From: Fusobacterium massiliense
Lineage (GTDB): Bacteria; Fusobacteriota; Fusobacteriia; Fusobacteriales; Fusobacteriaceae
Assembly (NCBI RefSeq): GCF_900095705.1
Contig: NZ_LT608327.1
Location: 558,001-622,000, forward strand
Direction of reading: 5' to 3'
DNA: 64,000 bases
This document shows positions 1-9,225 of this stretch, piece by piece. The translations under genes and the position numbers were made by a program. The notes below the pieces were generated by a model, which was not told the DNA's origin, made no database searches, and saw only the letters and a list, made by a program, of their open reading frames with translations. The number at the start of each line of letters is the position of its first letter. Position 1 is the stretch's first letter.

Positions 1-900
1 TTCACTTTTGTGAGTAAATAACAAGTAATCTTGTATTAATGGATTTATTTTACAAGCAAGTAAAGCTGCAACAGATGATATAAAACCATCAACTAACATT
101 AATTTTTTATTTAATGCACAACCTATATACATTCCTACCATACAAGCTATATCTAGACCTCCAACTGATGAAATCATATCTACAATATCCATATCGAAAG
201 TATTATATTTTTCACAGGCTTCTTTAATAACTTTTTTCTTTTTATTTAATCCTTCTTGACTAAGTCCACCACCAAGTCCTACAACTTCATCTATATTTTC
301 TTTTAATATTGAATATAAAAGAGCTGAACTTGTAGTAGTATTAGCTATTCCCATTTCTCCATTTGAAAAAATATCGAATTCTTTTGCTTTTTTATAAATA
401 ATGTCTATTCCTATAAAAATTGCTTGTAAACATTCTTCTTCAGACATAGCTTTTTCTTTATAAAAATTATTAGTTCCTCTTCTTATTTTCTTATTAAAAA
501 AATTAGGGTAAGTTCCTTTTATATCATTTTTTATTCCTACATCGATTAAATTAAATTCTATATTTAATTGATTTGTAAATATTCCTATTGCTGCAATTTT
601 ATTAAGCATAGCTTCTGAAACAATAGCTGTATACTCTATAGGACATGAAGAAACTCCTTCCTCTATAACTCCATTGTCAGCTGCTGCAACAATATGGCAT
701 TTTTTTTCTACTTTTTTTAATGGATACCCATATATTCCAGCTATTTTTTTACATATTTCTTCCAATATTCCCAAACTTCCTGCTGGTTTCATTTTTCTAT
801 TTAATTCATTTTGAGCTTTCTTTATATTTTCTAAATTTACCTTTTCTATACTATTAGTTAAATCAAATAAATCTTTTTTTGTTTTAAGTTCTATTTTCAT
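1..900 (-). CDS. cobT: Nicotinate-nucleotide--dimethylbenzimidazole phosphoribosyltransferase CobT (3' end beyond window)
   Basis: CobT transfers phosphoribose from nicotinate mononucleotide to a lower-ligand base such as dimethylbenzimidazole, giving the alpha-riboside phosphate used in cobalamin nucleotide-loop assembly. The frame opens with ATG at 898-900 and stays open for 300 codons to the window edge. The family is about 350 residues, so roughly the last 50, including the usual catalytic Glu region, are missing. Visible motifs are PAGSLG (residues 39-44), [12 protein letters not shown] (73-84) and GEMGIANTT (181-189), all CobT hallmarks. It starts 22 nt after the cobC stop and is the last gene seen of a cobU-cobS-cobC-cobT run. 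The ribosome site is weak (AGAAAG). Confidence 0.93.
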   Translation of the reverse strand, partial: MKIELKTKKDLFDLTNSIEKVNLENIKKAQNELNRKMKPAGSLGILEEICKKIAGIYGYPLKKVEKKCHIVAAADNGVIEEGVSSCPIEYTAIVSEAMLNKIAAIGIFTNQLNIEFNLIDVGIKNDIKGTYPNFFNKKIRRGTNNFYKEKAMSEEECLQAIFIGIDIIYKKAKEFDIFSNGEMGIANTTTSSALLYSILKENIDEVVGLGGGLSQEGLNKKKKVIKEACEKYNTFDMDIVDMISSVGGLDIACMVGMYIGCALNKKLMLVDGFISSVAALLACKINPLIQDYLLFTHKSE

Positions 901-922
901 ATTATCCACTTTCTAAAATTAT

Positions 923-1498
923 TTAATCTAATCTTGTAAGATAACAAAAATCTAAATTACCTTCAAGCACTACAACTGAACCATTTTTTATATCAAATTT
1001 CCAATAAACATCCATATTCCCAGCTATTAAATAAGCTAATATTGAGTTTATGATTCCCCAATGAGCAACAACCAAATTATCTTTTGAAAAATCTAATCTT
1101 TTTAAAAATGAAATTACCCTTTCATACATTTGAAAAGGACTTTCTCCTGTTTTATAATTAAAATTTTTCCAATCTTTTTCCATAAGTTTAGCTTCTTCCG
1201 GATATTTTGCTAAAATTTCTTCATATGTTAGTCCTTCAAAAATTCCAAAATTAAGCTCCTCTATATCCTTATCAAAAATTATATCTTTTTTTAAATGATT
1301 ACAGATTTCAGCAGTTTCTTTTGCTCTTTTTAACGGACTTGAATAAATATTATCGTAAGAAATATTTAAAAGTTTTTTCTTAGCCATATTTGCTTGTTCT
1401 ATTCCTAGTTCATTTAAAGATGGGTTTAATTTACCAAAAAAAACTTTATTATAATTCAATTCAGTTTGACCATGTCTTACCAATATTAATTTCCCCAT
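923..1498 (-). CDS. cobC: Alpha-ribazole phosphatase / histidine phosphatase CobC
   Basis: This is a histidine phosphatase (phosphoglycerate-mutase superfamily) of 191 residues. The N-terminal LVRHGQTE carries the phosphorylated His9 and Arg8, and a second catalytic His lies in VVAHWG (His146). CobC removes the phosphate from alpha-ribazole phosphate or adenosylcobalamin phosphate, the last step of nucleotide-loop assembly. Sequence alone places it only in the broad superfamily; the specific assignment rests on its position between cobS and cobT. It starts 16 nt after cobS ends, behind an AGGAG ribosome site. A general phosphoglycerate-mutase-like phosphatase is the alternative. Confidence 0.85.
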   Translation of the reverse strand: MGKLILVRHGQTELNYNKVFFGKLNPSLNELGIEQANMAKKKLLNISYDNIYSSPLKRAKETAEICNHLKKDIIFDKDIEELNFGIFEGLTYEEILAKYPEEAKLMEKDWKNFNYKTGESPFQMYERVISFLKRLDFSKDNLVVAHWGIINSILAYLIAGNMDVYWKFDIKNGSVVVLEGNLDFCYLTRLD

Positions 1499-1514
1499 TT
1501 TTTACTCCTAATAT

Positions 1515-2306
1515 TTAATAAAGGAAAAAAGAAGGAAGATACAATATTAAAAATAAATATAAAAGAGATGTAAGTTCAACTAAAGCTCCTAAAGTATCTC
1601 CAGTTATTCCTCCAATTTTTCTTTCAATTAATTTTGAAAAACCATAAGATATAAAAATTAATATTAAAATTATAATAAAATTTATTAGCATAATTTTTTT
1701 ATCAATCAAAGAGACAAAAATATAAGCCACTGTTAAAATAAAAGCAATAATAACATCAAATAACTTTGTATTATCAGCAAACATTTTCCCCATTCCTGTT
1801 GCTCTTGCATAAGGTGCAGAGGCACAACTAACAACGCTACATAGTCTAGATGCAACTGGATAAGTTAATACAGCAAACATTAAGTATTCTCCACCATATT
1901 CACTTGCAATTGAAAATAATAACACAAATTTTATTAAAAAATAAAGAATAAGTGCTAAAACTCCATTACTTCCTATTCTAGAATCTTTCATTATTTCTAG
2001 CATTTTTTGTTTACTTCTGTAACTAAAAATCCCATCAAAAGTATCTGCTAATCCATCAAGATGTAAGCCCCCAGTTATTACAATATCAACTAATATTATT
2101 ACAATAACTGTTAATGGTAATACCGATACTGTTAAATTTTTTGATAAATATGAAATTCCCAATGTAAAAACTAATAATATAAATCCTATTATTATTCCTA
2201 CTAATGGAAAAAATTTCATTGATTTTCCTAATTTTTCTTCCTCATATTTTAAATTAGGCATAGGTAATCTTGTCATAAATGACAAAAGTAATAAAAAGCC
2301 TTTCAT
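1515..2306 (-). CDS. cobS: Adenosylcobinamide-GDP ribazoletransferase CobS
   Basis: CobS is the integral-membrane enzyme that joins adenosylcobinamide-GDP to alpha-ribazole (or its phosphate) to make adenosylcobalamin. The 263-residue protein has the family's usual length and about six hydrophobic segments. The metal-binding motif GGLHLDGLADTFDG lies near residues 79-92, and a downstream loop carries DSRIGSNG. The N-terminus (FLLLLSFMTRLPMP) is typical of CobS. It lies 21 nt after cobU, with AGGAGG immediately ahead of its ATG, consistent with co-transcription. Confidence 0.95.
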   Translation of the reverse strand: MKGFLLLLSFMTRLPMPNLKYEEEKLGKSMKFFPLVGIIIGFILLVFTLGISYLSKNLTVSVLPLTVIVIILVDIVITGGLHLDGLADTFDGIFSYRSKQKMLEIMKDSRIGSNGVLALILYFLIKFVLLFSIASEYGGEYLMFAVLTYPVASRLCSVVSCASAPYARATGMGKMFADNTKLFDVIIAFILTVAYIFVSLIDKKIMLINFIIILILIFISYGFSKLIERKIGGITGDTLGALVELTSLLYLFLILYLPSFFLY

Positions 2307-2327
2307 TATATTCCTCCTATTATTTTT

Positions 2328-2891
2328 TTATTTTATTTTTACTTTAATTCCAGATATAGCTAAATATGCTTCATCTGAATAACTAGCTACAATTTGATTT
2401 ATTCTTCCACAGATATCTCTAAAATATCTACCCAAAGGATACTCTGGAACAAGTCCAAAACCAACTTCATTTGTTACAAATACACAGTCTATTTCTTTTG
2501 ATTTTAAATATTCTAAAAATTTTGTTATTTCAACCACAATTTCAGTTTCTATTTTATTTACGACATCTATATTCACATTGTCCCAATCTACTTCTCTATC
2601 CATTATCATAAAATTCGTAACAAAATTTGTTATGCAATCAAATAAAATTACTTGAGCTTCTAAAATATATTTATCTAAATTTGAAACCAAATTTTTATAT
2701 GCTTCTATTGTTATCCAACTTTCTCCTCTTCTTTCAATATGTTTTTTTACTCTATCTTTCATTTCTTCATCAAAAGGAATTGCTGTTGCAAAATAGATTT
2801 TTTTTTCATATTTTTTTTCTTTTATATATTCTTCAGCAAACTTACTTTTACCACTCCTTGCTCCACCAGTAAAAAATATAATTTTTCCCAT
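2328..2891 (-). CDS. cobU: Adenosylcobinamide kinase / adenosylcobinamide-phosphate guanylyltransferase CobU
   Basis: CobU is a bifunctional enzyme that phosphorylates adenosylcobinamide and then transfers GMP onto it, producing the CobS substrate. The P-loop GGARSGKS is at residues 9-16. The FATAIPFDEEMKDRVKKH block follows the family pattern, including the His that carries GMP (KHIERRGESW). At 187 residues it has the family's usual length. It is the first gene of the cobU-S-C-T run and has an AAGGAG ribosome site. With only loop-assembly genes here, the segment itself supports cobinamide salvage; corrin-ring genes, if any, lie elsewhere. Confidence 0.94.
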   Translation of the reverse strand: MGKIIFFTGGARSGKSKFAEEYIKEKKYEKKIYFATAIPFDEEMKDRVKKHIERRGESWITIEAYKNLVSNLDKYILEAQVILFDCITNFVTNFMIMDREVDWDNVNIDVVNKIETEIVVEITKFLEYLKSKEIDCVFVTNEVGFGLVPEYPLGRYFRDICGRINQIVASYSDEAYLAISGIKVKIK

Positions 2892-2925
2892 TTTTCTCCT
2901 TAAAAAAAGTTATAATATTTTATTT

Positions 2926-2931
2926 ATTATA
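2926..2931 (-). promoter_or_regulatory. Candidate -10 element of the cobU operon
   Basis: TATAAT on the minus strand, 35 bases upstream of the cobU ATG. The -35 region is AT-rich and not clearly conserved, so only the -10 is called. The roughly 100 bases up to the dispersed repeat show no B12-box-like sequence, so I see no cobalamin riboswitch here. Confidence 0.45.
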
Positions 2932-2992
2932 CCATATTTTTTAAGAATATAAAAAATACTATTTTTAAAGTATAAAATTAAATAAAAAAAAT

Positions 2993-3069
2993 AGTTTCTG
3001 ATACCGTATTAGTTCGAAGAGCCTGTGTTTATTGAGCTCGTAGAACTCATACGGCTATCAAGAGACTTT
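2993..3069 (+). repeat. Dispersed hairpin repeat, copy A (forward)
   Basis: About 76 bp, lying between divergent cobU and exbB. The arms (AGTTTCTGATACCGTATTAG, then CTCATACGGCTATCAAGAGA) pair imperfectly over about 33 nt around a short loop. The 'forward' orientation is defined as the one whose plus strand ends in AGAGACTT followed by Ts. It is preceded by the flank AAGTATAAAATTAAAT seen at several other copies. It cannot be a terminator of either neighbouring coding gene. Confidence 0.9.
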
Positions 3070-3123
3070 ATTTATATTATTTATATATTATTTAATTTTA
3101 AAAATATTTTTAAAATAAATTAC

Positions 3124-3152
3124 TTGACTTATAAAATAATATGGTGTACTTT
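3124..3152 (+). promoter_or_regulatory. Candidate promoter of exbB-exbD-tonB
   Basis: TTGACT (3124-3129), a 17-bp spacer and TACTTT (3147-3152), ending 39 bases before the exbB ATG. The -35 is good and the -10 is imperfect. I could not make out a convincing Fur-type operator. Confidence 0.45.
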
Positions 3153-3191
3153 TAGGTTGATTATCAAATTTTATTTTATTTAGGAGGTTAT

Positions 3192-3818
3192 ATGTTACAT
3201 TATTTAGAAGTTGGAGGTTCAATTTTATGGGTACTAGTACTTATATCAATTGGAGCATTTGCAGTAGTTTTAGAAAGATTAGTATTTTTCAGTAAGAATG
3301 AAAAAGGTGTTGGAAAAACTTTTAAAGATGATATTATCAATTTAATTTCTGAAAAAAAATTTTTAGAAGCTGAGAATCTTTGTGATACAAAAAAAAGTTG
3401 TGTGTCTAGTGCTATTAAAAGATTTATACAAAAAGTTAAAAATTTAAATAAAGAATCAACTGAAGTTCAATATTATGAGTATATTCTAAAAGAAATTGTC
3501 ATAACAGAGACTGCTCCTTTTGAAAGTAAATTAAACTGTTTATCAAGTATAATAAATATTTCTCCTATGCTTGGACTTTTAGGTACTGTTACTGGTATGA
3601 TAAAGGCATTTACAAACATTTCTAAATTCGGTTCTGGTGATGCAACAATAGTTGCTGATGGTATAGCTGAAGCTCTTTTAACAACTGCAGCTGGTCTTAT
3701 CATTGCTATTCCAGTAATAGTTTTCCATAGTTATCTAAATAGAAGATTGGAAAAAATGGAAAATGAAATAGATGATATTGCCACTAGTATAATTAATATA
3801 TTAATGTTTGGGAGATAA
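3192..3818 (+). CDS. exbB: ExbB/TolQ/MotA-family proton channel protein
   Basis: ExbB forms the pentameric inner-membrane proton channel that, with ExbD, energises TonB. The 208-residue protein starts with a hydrophobic segment (about residues 9-27). Its C-terminal half holds the two conserved helices, with [18 protein letters not shown] (about 118-135) and the segment ending [15 protein letters not shown]. The order exbB-exbD-tonB and the 2-nt gap to exbD support Ton rather than Tol. It has a TAGGAGG ribosome site. TolQ or MotA-like alternatives are less likely because a TonB gene follows. Confidence 0.92.
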   Translation: MLHYLEVGGSILWVLVLISIGAFAVVLERLVFFSKNEKGVGKTFKDDIINLISEKKFLEAENLCDTKKSCVSSAIKRFIQKVKNLNKESTEVQYYEYILKEIVITETAPFESKLNCLSSIINISPMLGLLGTVTGMIKAFTNISKFGSGDATIVADGIAEALLTTAAGLIIAIPVIVFHSYLNRRLEKMENEIDDIATSIINILMFGR

Positions 3819-3820
3819 TT

Positions 3821-4210
3821 ATGAGTAAATATAGAAAAAGTAGATCTTCAGCTAAACCTGATTTGACACCACTTATAGATGTTGTATTCCTTTTAATTAT
3901 ATTCTTCATGGTAACTACAACTTTTAATAATTTTGGTTCTGTTCAAATAGATTTACCAAGCTCTACAATTCAACAAACTGAAAAAAATAAAAGTATTGAA
4001 ATTATTATAGATAAAGATGGAAAATATTTTGTATCTGATAATGGTAAAATAAATCCTGTAAACTTTGATGAATTAGATGGATATTTAAAAACAGCTAAAG
4101 AAGCAACAGTTTCTGCAGATAAAGAATTAAAATACCAAATTATTATGGATGTTGTAACAAAAATAAAAGAAAATGGTGTAGATAATTTAGGTTTAAATTT
4201 CTATGAATAG
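3821..4210 (+). CDS. exbD: Biopolymer transport protein ExbD
   Basis: ExbD is the single-span partner of ExbB. The conserved membrane aspartate thought to carry protons is Asp20 in [17 protein letters not shown] (residues 15-31). The rest, about residues 40-129, is the small periplasmic domain. The length of 129 residues is normal for the family. The gene starts 2 nt after exbB stops and ends 8 nt before tonB, so the three are almost surely one transcript. The proton coupling is family knowledge. Confidence 0.93.
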   Translation: MSKYRKSRSSAKPDLTPLIDVVFLLIIFFMVTTTFNNFGSVQIDLPSSTIQQTEKNKSIEIIIDKDGKYFVSDNGKINPVNFDELDGYLKTAKEATVSADKELKYQIIMDVVTKIKENGVDNLGLNFYE

Positions 4211-4218
4211 GAGGTATT

Positions 4219-4956
4219 ATGAAAAAATATATTTTAATATCTCTTGCAATTCACTTATTTTTTATTTTTGGATTTGGTTTTATGCAATTGAATGATTTTG
4301 AAAATGAGAAGTTAAATCCTGTGGTTCCGATAACATTTGTTGCAAAAAATGTTTCTGCTAATCCAGGATCGAATGTTCTAGCTGATAAAGAACATGAAGA
4401 ACAAGCTGAAAAACCTAAACCTAAAAATCAAGAAATCAAAAAAGTTGAAGAAACTAAAGAACCTAAAAAAATTGAAAAAGAAATTGAAAGTAATATTTCA
4501 AATAAAAATGCAAAAGATATGAAACATGAAGAAAATACTACTAGTCAGCCTGCTTCTACTAATGAAAACTCTGGAGCTTCTTCTACTGGAAGTGGTTCTG
4601 GTTCTTCTGATAGTAATGGAGGTTTTGGTTCCAATTTTATTTCAGATGGGGATGGAGGGTATATAGCTCTAAGCTCTAAAGGAATTAATTACCAAATTTT
4701 AAATGAAGTTGAGCCTGATTATCCAGAACAAGCTGAAAATATAGGCTACTCTCAAAAAGTTACTGTTACTGTCAAGTTTTTAGTTGGTTTAAAAGGAAAC
4801 ATAGAGAAAACTGAAATCGTAAAATCACATAAAGATTTAGGCTTTGATGCAGAAGTTATGAAAGCTATTAGAAAATGGCGTTTTAAACCAATATATCATA
4901 ATGGTAAAAATATTAAAGTTTATTTTGTTAAAGATTTTGTTTTTAATCCTCGATAA
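4219..4956 (+). CDS. tonB: TonB energy-transducing protein
   Basis: TonB spans the periplasm and passes ExbBD-derived energy to outer-membrane receptors for iron, haem or vitamin B12. The protein has 245 residues. An N-terminal anchor (about residues 5-24) is followed by a charged Lys/Glu/Pro-rich spacer (about 55-105), a Ser/Gly-rich linker (about 112-140) and the C-terminal domain (about 160-245). That domain carries the family pattern PDYPEQAENIGYSQKVTVTV and a terminal KWRFKPI. The ribosome site GGAGG sits just ahead of the ATG. The cobalamin genes on the other side of the intergenic region may share the Ton theme, but that is inference. Confidence 0.93.
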   Translation: MKKYILISLAIHLFFIFGFGFMQLNDFENEKLNPVVPITFVAKNVSANPGSNVLADKEHEEQAEKPKPKNQEIKKVEETKEPKKIEKEIESNISNKNAKDMKHEENTTSQPASTNENSGASSTGSGSGSSDSNGGFGSNFISDGDGGYIALSSKGINYQILNEVEPDYPEQAENIGYSQKVTVTVKFLVGLKGNIEKTEIVKSHKDLGFDAEVMKAIRKWRFKPIYHNGKNIKVYFVKDFVFNPR

Positions 4957-5013
4957 TTAAACTTTTCTAATGATTAATTAAATTATAAAATATATTAATA
5001 TTTTGTTATAAAA

Positions 5014-5089
5014 AAGTCTCTTGACAACCGTATGAGTTCTATGAACTGAATGAACACAGGCTCTTAGACTAATACGGACGTCAGAGACT
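5014..5089 (-). repeat. Dispersed hairpin repeat, copy B (reverse)
   Basis: This copy lies between convergent tonB and the ABC importer. On the minus strand it ends AGAGACTTTTTT, so it could act as an intrinsic terminator for the importer operon. The conserved outer flank ATTTATACTTTCCTA follows at about 5107-5121. Confidence 0.9.
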
Positions 5090-5206
5090 AATTTTTTTAC
5101 TATTTAAATTTATACTTTCCTACATATTGGTTTTTTAAGTTCAAAAAGCTCTATAAACTAATATATTCATTTAGAAGTTTAACTAAATCTCTTTACTTAT
5201 CTTCTT

Positions 5207-5929
5207 TTACATCTCCGCCATTTTTAATAATTGCTTAACAAATTCATTTTTAGGATTAGAACAAATATTTTTAGGTATATCATATTGTTGAATTTTCCCT
5301 TTATCCAACACTAGAACCTTTGTCCCCAATTTTAAAGCCTCTGTTATGTCATGAGTTATAAAGACAATGGTTGACTCTGTCTTTTTATGTAATTCTTTTA
5401 AATCTTTCTGTAATTGATATCTTGTTATAGCATCTACTGCTCCAAAAGGCTCGTCCATTAATATTATATCAGGATTTGCTACCAAGGCTCTTGCTATTCC
5501 AACTCTCTGTTGTTGACCACCTGATAACTCATCTGGTAATCTATCTTTTAAATTTCTTGAAAGATTTAACATATCCATTTTTTCATCTACAATTTTTTCA
5601 ATTTCCTTTTTATCATATTTTTTTAAATTTAACACATAAGCAATATTATCAAAAACTGTTAAATGTGGAAATAAAATATTCCCTTGAATTACATAACCTA
5701 TTTTTCTTCTAAGTTCTATTAAATCTTCATCTTGAATATTCTTATTATTTATTAAAATTTCTCCCTTGTCTGCTTTTATAAGACCATTTATCATCTTTAA
5801 AATTGTTGTTTTCCCAGAGCCTGATGAACCTATGATAGTTAAAAATGTTCCACATTCAATAGTTAAATTAAAATCTTTTATTACTTCTTGTTTTCCATAA
5901 TTCTTACTAATATTTTTAAATTCTATCAT
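5207..5929 (-). CDS. Osmoprotectant (glycine betaine/choline-type) ABC transporter ATP-binding protein
   Basis: A complete ABC ATPase of 240 residues with Walker A GSSGSGKTT (34-42), signature LSGGQQQRVGIARAL (about 134-148), Walker B ILMDEPFGAVD, and the H-loop in FITHD. The sequence is of the OpuCA/ProV quaternary-amine branch but stops without the C-terminal CBS domains found in many OpuCA proteins. Its stop codon is followed after a short AT-rich gap by hairpin copy B. It overlaps the permease gene by 4 nt (ATGA type), so the two are translationally coupled. Substrate cannot be read from the ATPase; the partner's binding domain points to betaine, choline or carnitine. Confidence 0.9.
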   Translation of the reverse strand: MIEFKNISKNYGKQEVIKDFNLTIECGTFLTIIGSSGSGKTTILKMINGLIKADKGEILINNKNIQDEDLIELRRKIGYVIQGNILFPHLTVFDNIAYVLNLKKYDKKEIEKIVDEKMDMLNLSRNLKDRLPDELSGGQQQRVGIARALVANPDIILMDEPFGAVDAITRYQLQKDLKELHKKTESTIVFITHDITEALKLGTKVLVLDKGKIQQYDIPKNICSNPKNEFVKQLLKMAEM

Positions 5930-7470
5930 TGTTTCACCTCCAATAAACCTTTTTCTTGTAAATATTCTCTTGCTACATCTTCTGGTTTCTTTCCTTTACT
6001 TTCAACTTGATAATTTAAATCTGCCATTTTTTTATCATCTAAAATATTATTTAATTTTTCTAAAACTGGTTTTAACTCTGGATATTCAGATAAAATCTCA
6101 CTTCTTACAACTGTTCCTGCCCTATATGACGGGTACATCTTTTTATCATCTTCTAAAACTATTACATCAGATATTGCGAGTTGACCATCTGTTGTAAATA
6201 TTACCATAACATCAATTTTCTTTTCTTTCATGGCCTGATATTTAAGTCCTATATCCATATCTATTTGTTTTTTAAAATTCATATTATATACTTTTTCTAA
6301 TTCTTTATAGCCATCTTCTCTTTCAAAAAAATCATATTCTGCTCCAAAAATTAAGTCATTTGAGACTTTTGCTAAATCACTATATGTTTTTAATTTATAT
6401 TTTTCTGCTATATCCTTATTTACTGCTAAACCATAAGTATTATTAAAACCGTATAAATTTGTCCATTGAAGATTAAATTTTTCTCTATACTCTTTTTGAA
6501 GCTCTCCGAATTTACTTTCATTATATGCTTCATCTTTTTTTAGTACAGTCTCCCAAGAAGTTCCTGTGTATTCAGGATACAAATCAAACTCTCCCTTAAC
6601 TATTGCAGGGTGTATATTAGAAGTTCCACCACCAACTCCATTTGTGATATTAACTTTTAAATTTGTATCTTGTTCAATAAGTTCAGTTAGCATTTGACCT
6701 AAAATATAGCCCTCTGTCATAGGTTTTGTTGCAATATTTATAATTTTTTCTTTCTTTGAATTTAAAGAAAAATATAGTCCAAATATAATTATAAAAAGTC
6801 CTAAAATTATTAATTTTAGATTTATTTTATATTTTACTCTTTTATGATTAGTCATTCTTTTTTCTATAAGTCCCAATATAAAATCAAAAATTAAAGCTAA
6901 AATTGCTATAAGTAAACTCCCTAGAAAAGTCATAGCTGAATTATTAGTTGTTATTCCTCTATAAATTGCAACTCCTAAGCCTCCTGCTCCAACAAATGAA
7001 GCTATACCTGCAAGTGCTATCGTCATTGTAACCATATTTCTAATACCTGACATCAAAACTGGTAATGCTAATGGCAATTTAACCTTGAATAGTTGTTGTA
7101 ATTTTGTACTTCCCATTCCTTCAGATGCTTCTATTATTAGGGGATTTATAGTTATAATCCCTGTATACGTACTTCTTATTATTGGCAAAAGTGCATATAT
7201 TATTAAAGCAATAAGTGCCGTTGTATTTCCAACTCCTGTGATAGTAATAAAAAATCCTAATAGTGCTATTGAGGGTATAGTATAAAGTATATTAACAGTT
7301 CCCAATATCAAACCTGAAAACTTCCTATATTCACTAATTATTATTCCTAAGATAATACCCAATAAACTAGCAATGGTTATAGCTAGTAATGAAATCAAAA
7401 TATGTTCTATTGTTAAATTAAGAAAAAAGTTAAAATTCTCTTTTAATAATTGTATTACTTGATTTATCAT
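5926..7470 (-). CDS. Osmoprotectant ABC transporter, fused permease and substrate-binding protein
   Basis: A 514-residue fusion. Residues about 1-210 are an OpuCB/ProW-like permease with several membrane spans and the EAA-type loop EASEGMGSTKLQQLFKVKLP. A further membrane segment (about 218-236) tethers a ProX/OpuCC-type binding domain (about 240-514, starting near INIATKPMTEGYILGQM). Such fusions are known in Firmicutes and Fusobacteria and remove the need for a separate binding lipoprotein. The binding domain contains motifs of the glycine betaine/choline family (YPEYTGTSWETVL, FNNTYGLAV). It overlaps the ATPase gene by 4 nt and has an AAGGAG site. Confidence 0.9.
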   Translation of the reverse strand: MINQVIQLLKENFNFFLNLTIEHILISLLAITIASLLGIILGIIISEYRKFSGLILGTVNILYTIPSIALLGFFITITGVGNTTALIALIIYALLPIIRSTYTGIITINPLIIEASEGMGSTKLQQLFKVKLPLALPVLMSGIRNMVTMTIALAGIASFVGAGGLGVAIYRGITTNNSAMTFLGSLLIAILALIFDFILGLIEKRMTNHKRVKYKINLKLIILGLFIIIFGLYFSLNSKKEKIINIATKPMTEGYILGQMLTELIEQDTNLKVNITNGVGGGTSNIHPAIVKGEFDLYPEYTGTSWETVLKKDEAYNESKFGELQKEYREKFNLQWTNLYGFNNTYGLAVNKDIAEKYKLKTYSDLAKVSNDLIFGAEYDFFEREDGYKELEKVYNMNFKKQIDMDIGLKYQAMKEKKIDVMVIFTTDGQLAISDVIVLEDDKKMYPSYRAGTVVRSEILSEYPELKPVLEKLNNILDDKKMADLNYQVESKGKKPEDVAREYLQEKGLLEVKQ

Positions 7471-7526
7471 TATCTATCTCCTTTCTATTTTTTTATTTAA
7501 TTTTATACTTTCCTATAGAGAATGAA

Positions 7527-7561
7527 AAACTCTCGAATCTTATTAAAAAGTTCGAGAGTTT
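7527..7561 (-). terminator. Intrinsic terminator of the hpt-to-Na/Pi operon
   Basis: A perfect 11-bp stem (AAACTCTCGAA / TTCGAGAGTTT, loop 13 nt) ends 9 bases beyond the Na/Pi symporter stop and is followed on the minus strand by a T-run. It separates that operon from the importer operon downstream. Confidence 0.88.
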
Positions 7562-7569
7562 AATTTGGC

Positions 7570-9189
7570 CTATATTTTCATGACATATTCTATTATATTA
7601 TAAGTATGATCCATAATTCTTCTATAGAAATTTATAATATCTAGATATCCAGTATTTACTTTTGGTGAAATTGTTTCCGAACTAGAAAAATGCTCTTTTT
7701 TTACTTCTTTATAATATGCTTTTGCTAGTTGATATTTTCTAATTCCTGTAGAAAAGAGTTCTTTTTCTCTATTTTCAGTCCCTTTACTTATATCTGAAAA
7801 TAACTCAACAGTTAAACTATGTAATTTAAATAACATTGTTTTTCTTTTTTCATCTAGTTCAATAGAATTTTCAAATATCATATATAATCTATTAGCTATT
7901 CTATTTTGATAATCTCCTATAGTTTCATACTCATCACAAGCCAATAAATTCATTCTTGTATCTTCAATAAGATTTTGACTTAATGATTTACTTAATAAAG
8001 AAAAATTTGAATCATATATTTCTTTTTCATATAAATCTAATTTTTCTTCAGCTTCAACTATTTCTTCATTGTATTTTTGAATCTTATCCCTATCAATTAA
8101 ACTTTCCTCTAATTTCAAAAATACATTTTTTATAATATCAGCCATAGATTTTACTTCTATTTTTGTCTGATCTATAATTAAATTTGGTAATGTCATTTGT
8201 AAAGAAGCTAGTTTTGTTACTCTTGTTTCATCTGTTTCTGTGTCTTTTACTATATACAATAAAAATTTATCTATAAAAGAAACAAATGGAGTTAAGACAA
8301 TCACGTTTGTAACATTAAATATTGTATGAGCTGCAGCTATTGCTGGCCCAATATGCTCTTTTGAATCAATAAATATATCTAAAAATTGTAGATAATATCT
8401 AAAAATTGTTGTAACCCAAATTACCCCTATCAAATTAATTAAAGTATGAGCATAAGCAGCTCTCTTTGCATTAGGCTTAGCTCCTAATGAAGCAAGTAGT
8501 GCTGTTACTGTTGTCCCAACATTTTCTCCTAGAACCAAAGCAACAGCAGCTTGATAATCTATAAGTCCCTGTGTTGCAAGAGCTATAGTTATTCCAATTG
8601 TTGCTGCAGAAGACTGAATCAAACCTGTTATAATTGCACCAACAGCTGTAACTTTTAATAATCCAAAATACGAATCTACCTTAAACATTTTAAAAAGGTT
8701 AATTATCTCTGGTAAATCTTTTAAAGGACTTAGAGCTTGACTCATAAGTTGTAATCCAAAAAATATTAAACCTACTCCAATTATTGCACTTAAATTTATT
8801 CTTGACTTCTCTTTTTTTGTGAACATCAAAAGAATACTGGCAACTCCAACTATTGGTAACCCATATTTACCTATGTCTAATACAAGTAACCAACCAGTAA
8901 TAGTTGTCCCTATATTAGCTCCTAATATCACACCTAATGCTTGTTTTAATGTCAAAAGTGAAGCATTTACAAAACCAACTGTCATAACTGTACTCACAGA
9001 TGATGATTGAACTAAAGCAGTTACAATTATTCCAACTAAAATTCCTAAAATTCTATTATTAGTTAGGGAAGCTAAAATTTTCTTTAGCTTTGGTCCTGCT
9101 ATTTTTTGCATACTTGAAGACATGTGTTCCATACCGTATAAAAATAAGCCTAATCCCCCAATAAGTTGTAATAATATTTTTAAATACAT
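7570..9189 (-). CDS. Na/Pi cotransporter family protein with C-terminal PhoU-like domain
   Basis: A 539-residue protein of the NptA/YjbB family. About residues 1-310 are membrane-embedded and hold two copies of the family repeat: GANIGTTITGWLL (about 88-100) and GENVGTTVTALLA (about 222-234). Each is near a QSS motif (LVQSSSVS, LIQSSAAT). About residues 340-539 form an alpha-helical PhoU-like cytoplasmic domain. Family members move phosphate with sodium, and some export it. It is the last gene of the long minus-strand run, 36 nt after the DUF2156 gene, and is followed by a strong terminator. Transport direction is not evident from sequence. Confidence 0.9.
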   Translation of the reverse strand: MYLKILLQLIGGLGLFLYGMEHMSSSMQKIAGPKLKKILASLTNNRILGILVGIIVTALVQSSSVSTVMTVGFVNASLLTLKQALGVILGANIGTTITGWLLVLDIGKYGLPIVGVASILLMFTKKEKSRINLSAIIGVGLIFFGLQLMSQALSPLKDLPEIINLFKMFKVDSYFGLLKVTAVGAIITGLIQSSAATIGITIALATQGLIDYQAAVALVLGENVGTTVTALLASLGAKPNAKRAAYAHTLINLIGVIWVTTIFRYYLQFLDIFIDSKEHIGPAIAAAHTIFNVTNVIVLTPFVSFIDKFLLYIVKDTETDETRVTKLASLQMTLPNLIIDQTKIEVKSMADIIKNVFLKLEESLIDRDKIQKYNEEIVEAEEKLDLYEKEIYDSNFSLLSKSLSQNLIEDTRMNLLACDEYETIGDYQNRIANRLYMIFENSIELDEKRKTMLFKLHSLTVELFSDISKGTENREKELFSTGIRKYQLAKAYYKEVKKEHFSSSETISPKVNTGYLDIINFYRRIMDHTYNIIEYVMKI

Positions 9190-9225
9190 AATCCTCCTAT
9201 CTAGCTTTAGCTAGGTTCTTTGTTA

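Noticed and set aside
2892-3191. Possible cobalamin riboswitch upstream of cobU
   Set aside because: No B12-box-like sequence or multi-stem layout is visible on the minus strand; the space is taken up by repeat copy A and AT-rich promoter sequence.
5139-5180. An extra fragment of the 76-bp repeat
   Set aside because: AGTTCAAAAAGCTCTATAAA resembles the loop side of the repeat, but neither outer arm is present and the region is AT-rich, so chance similarity cannot be excluded.
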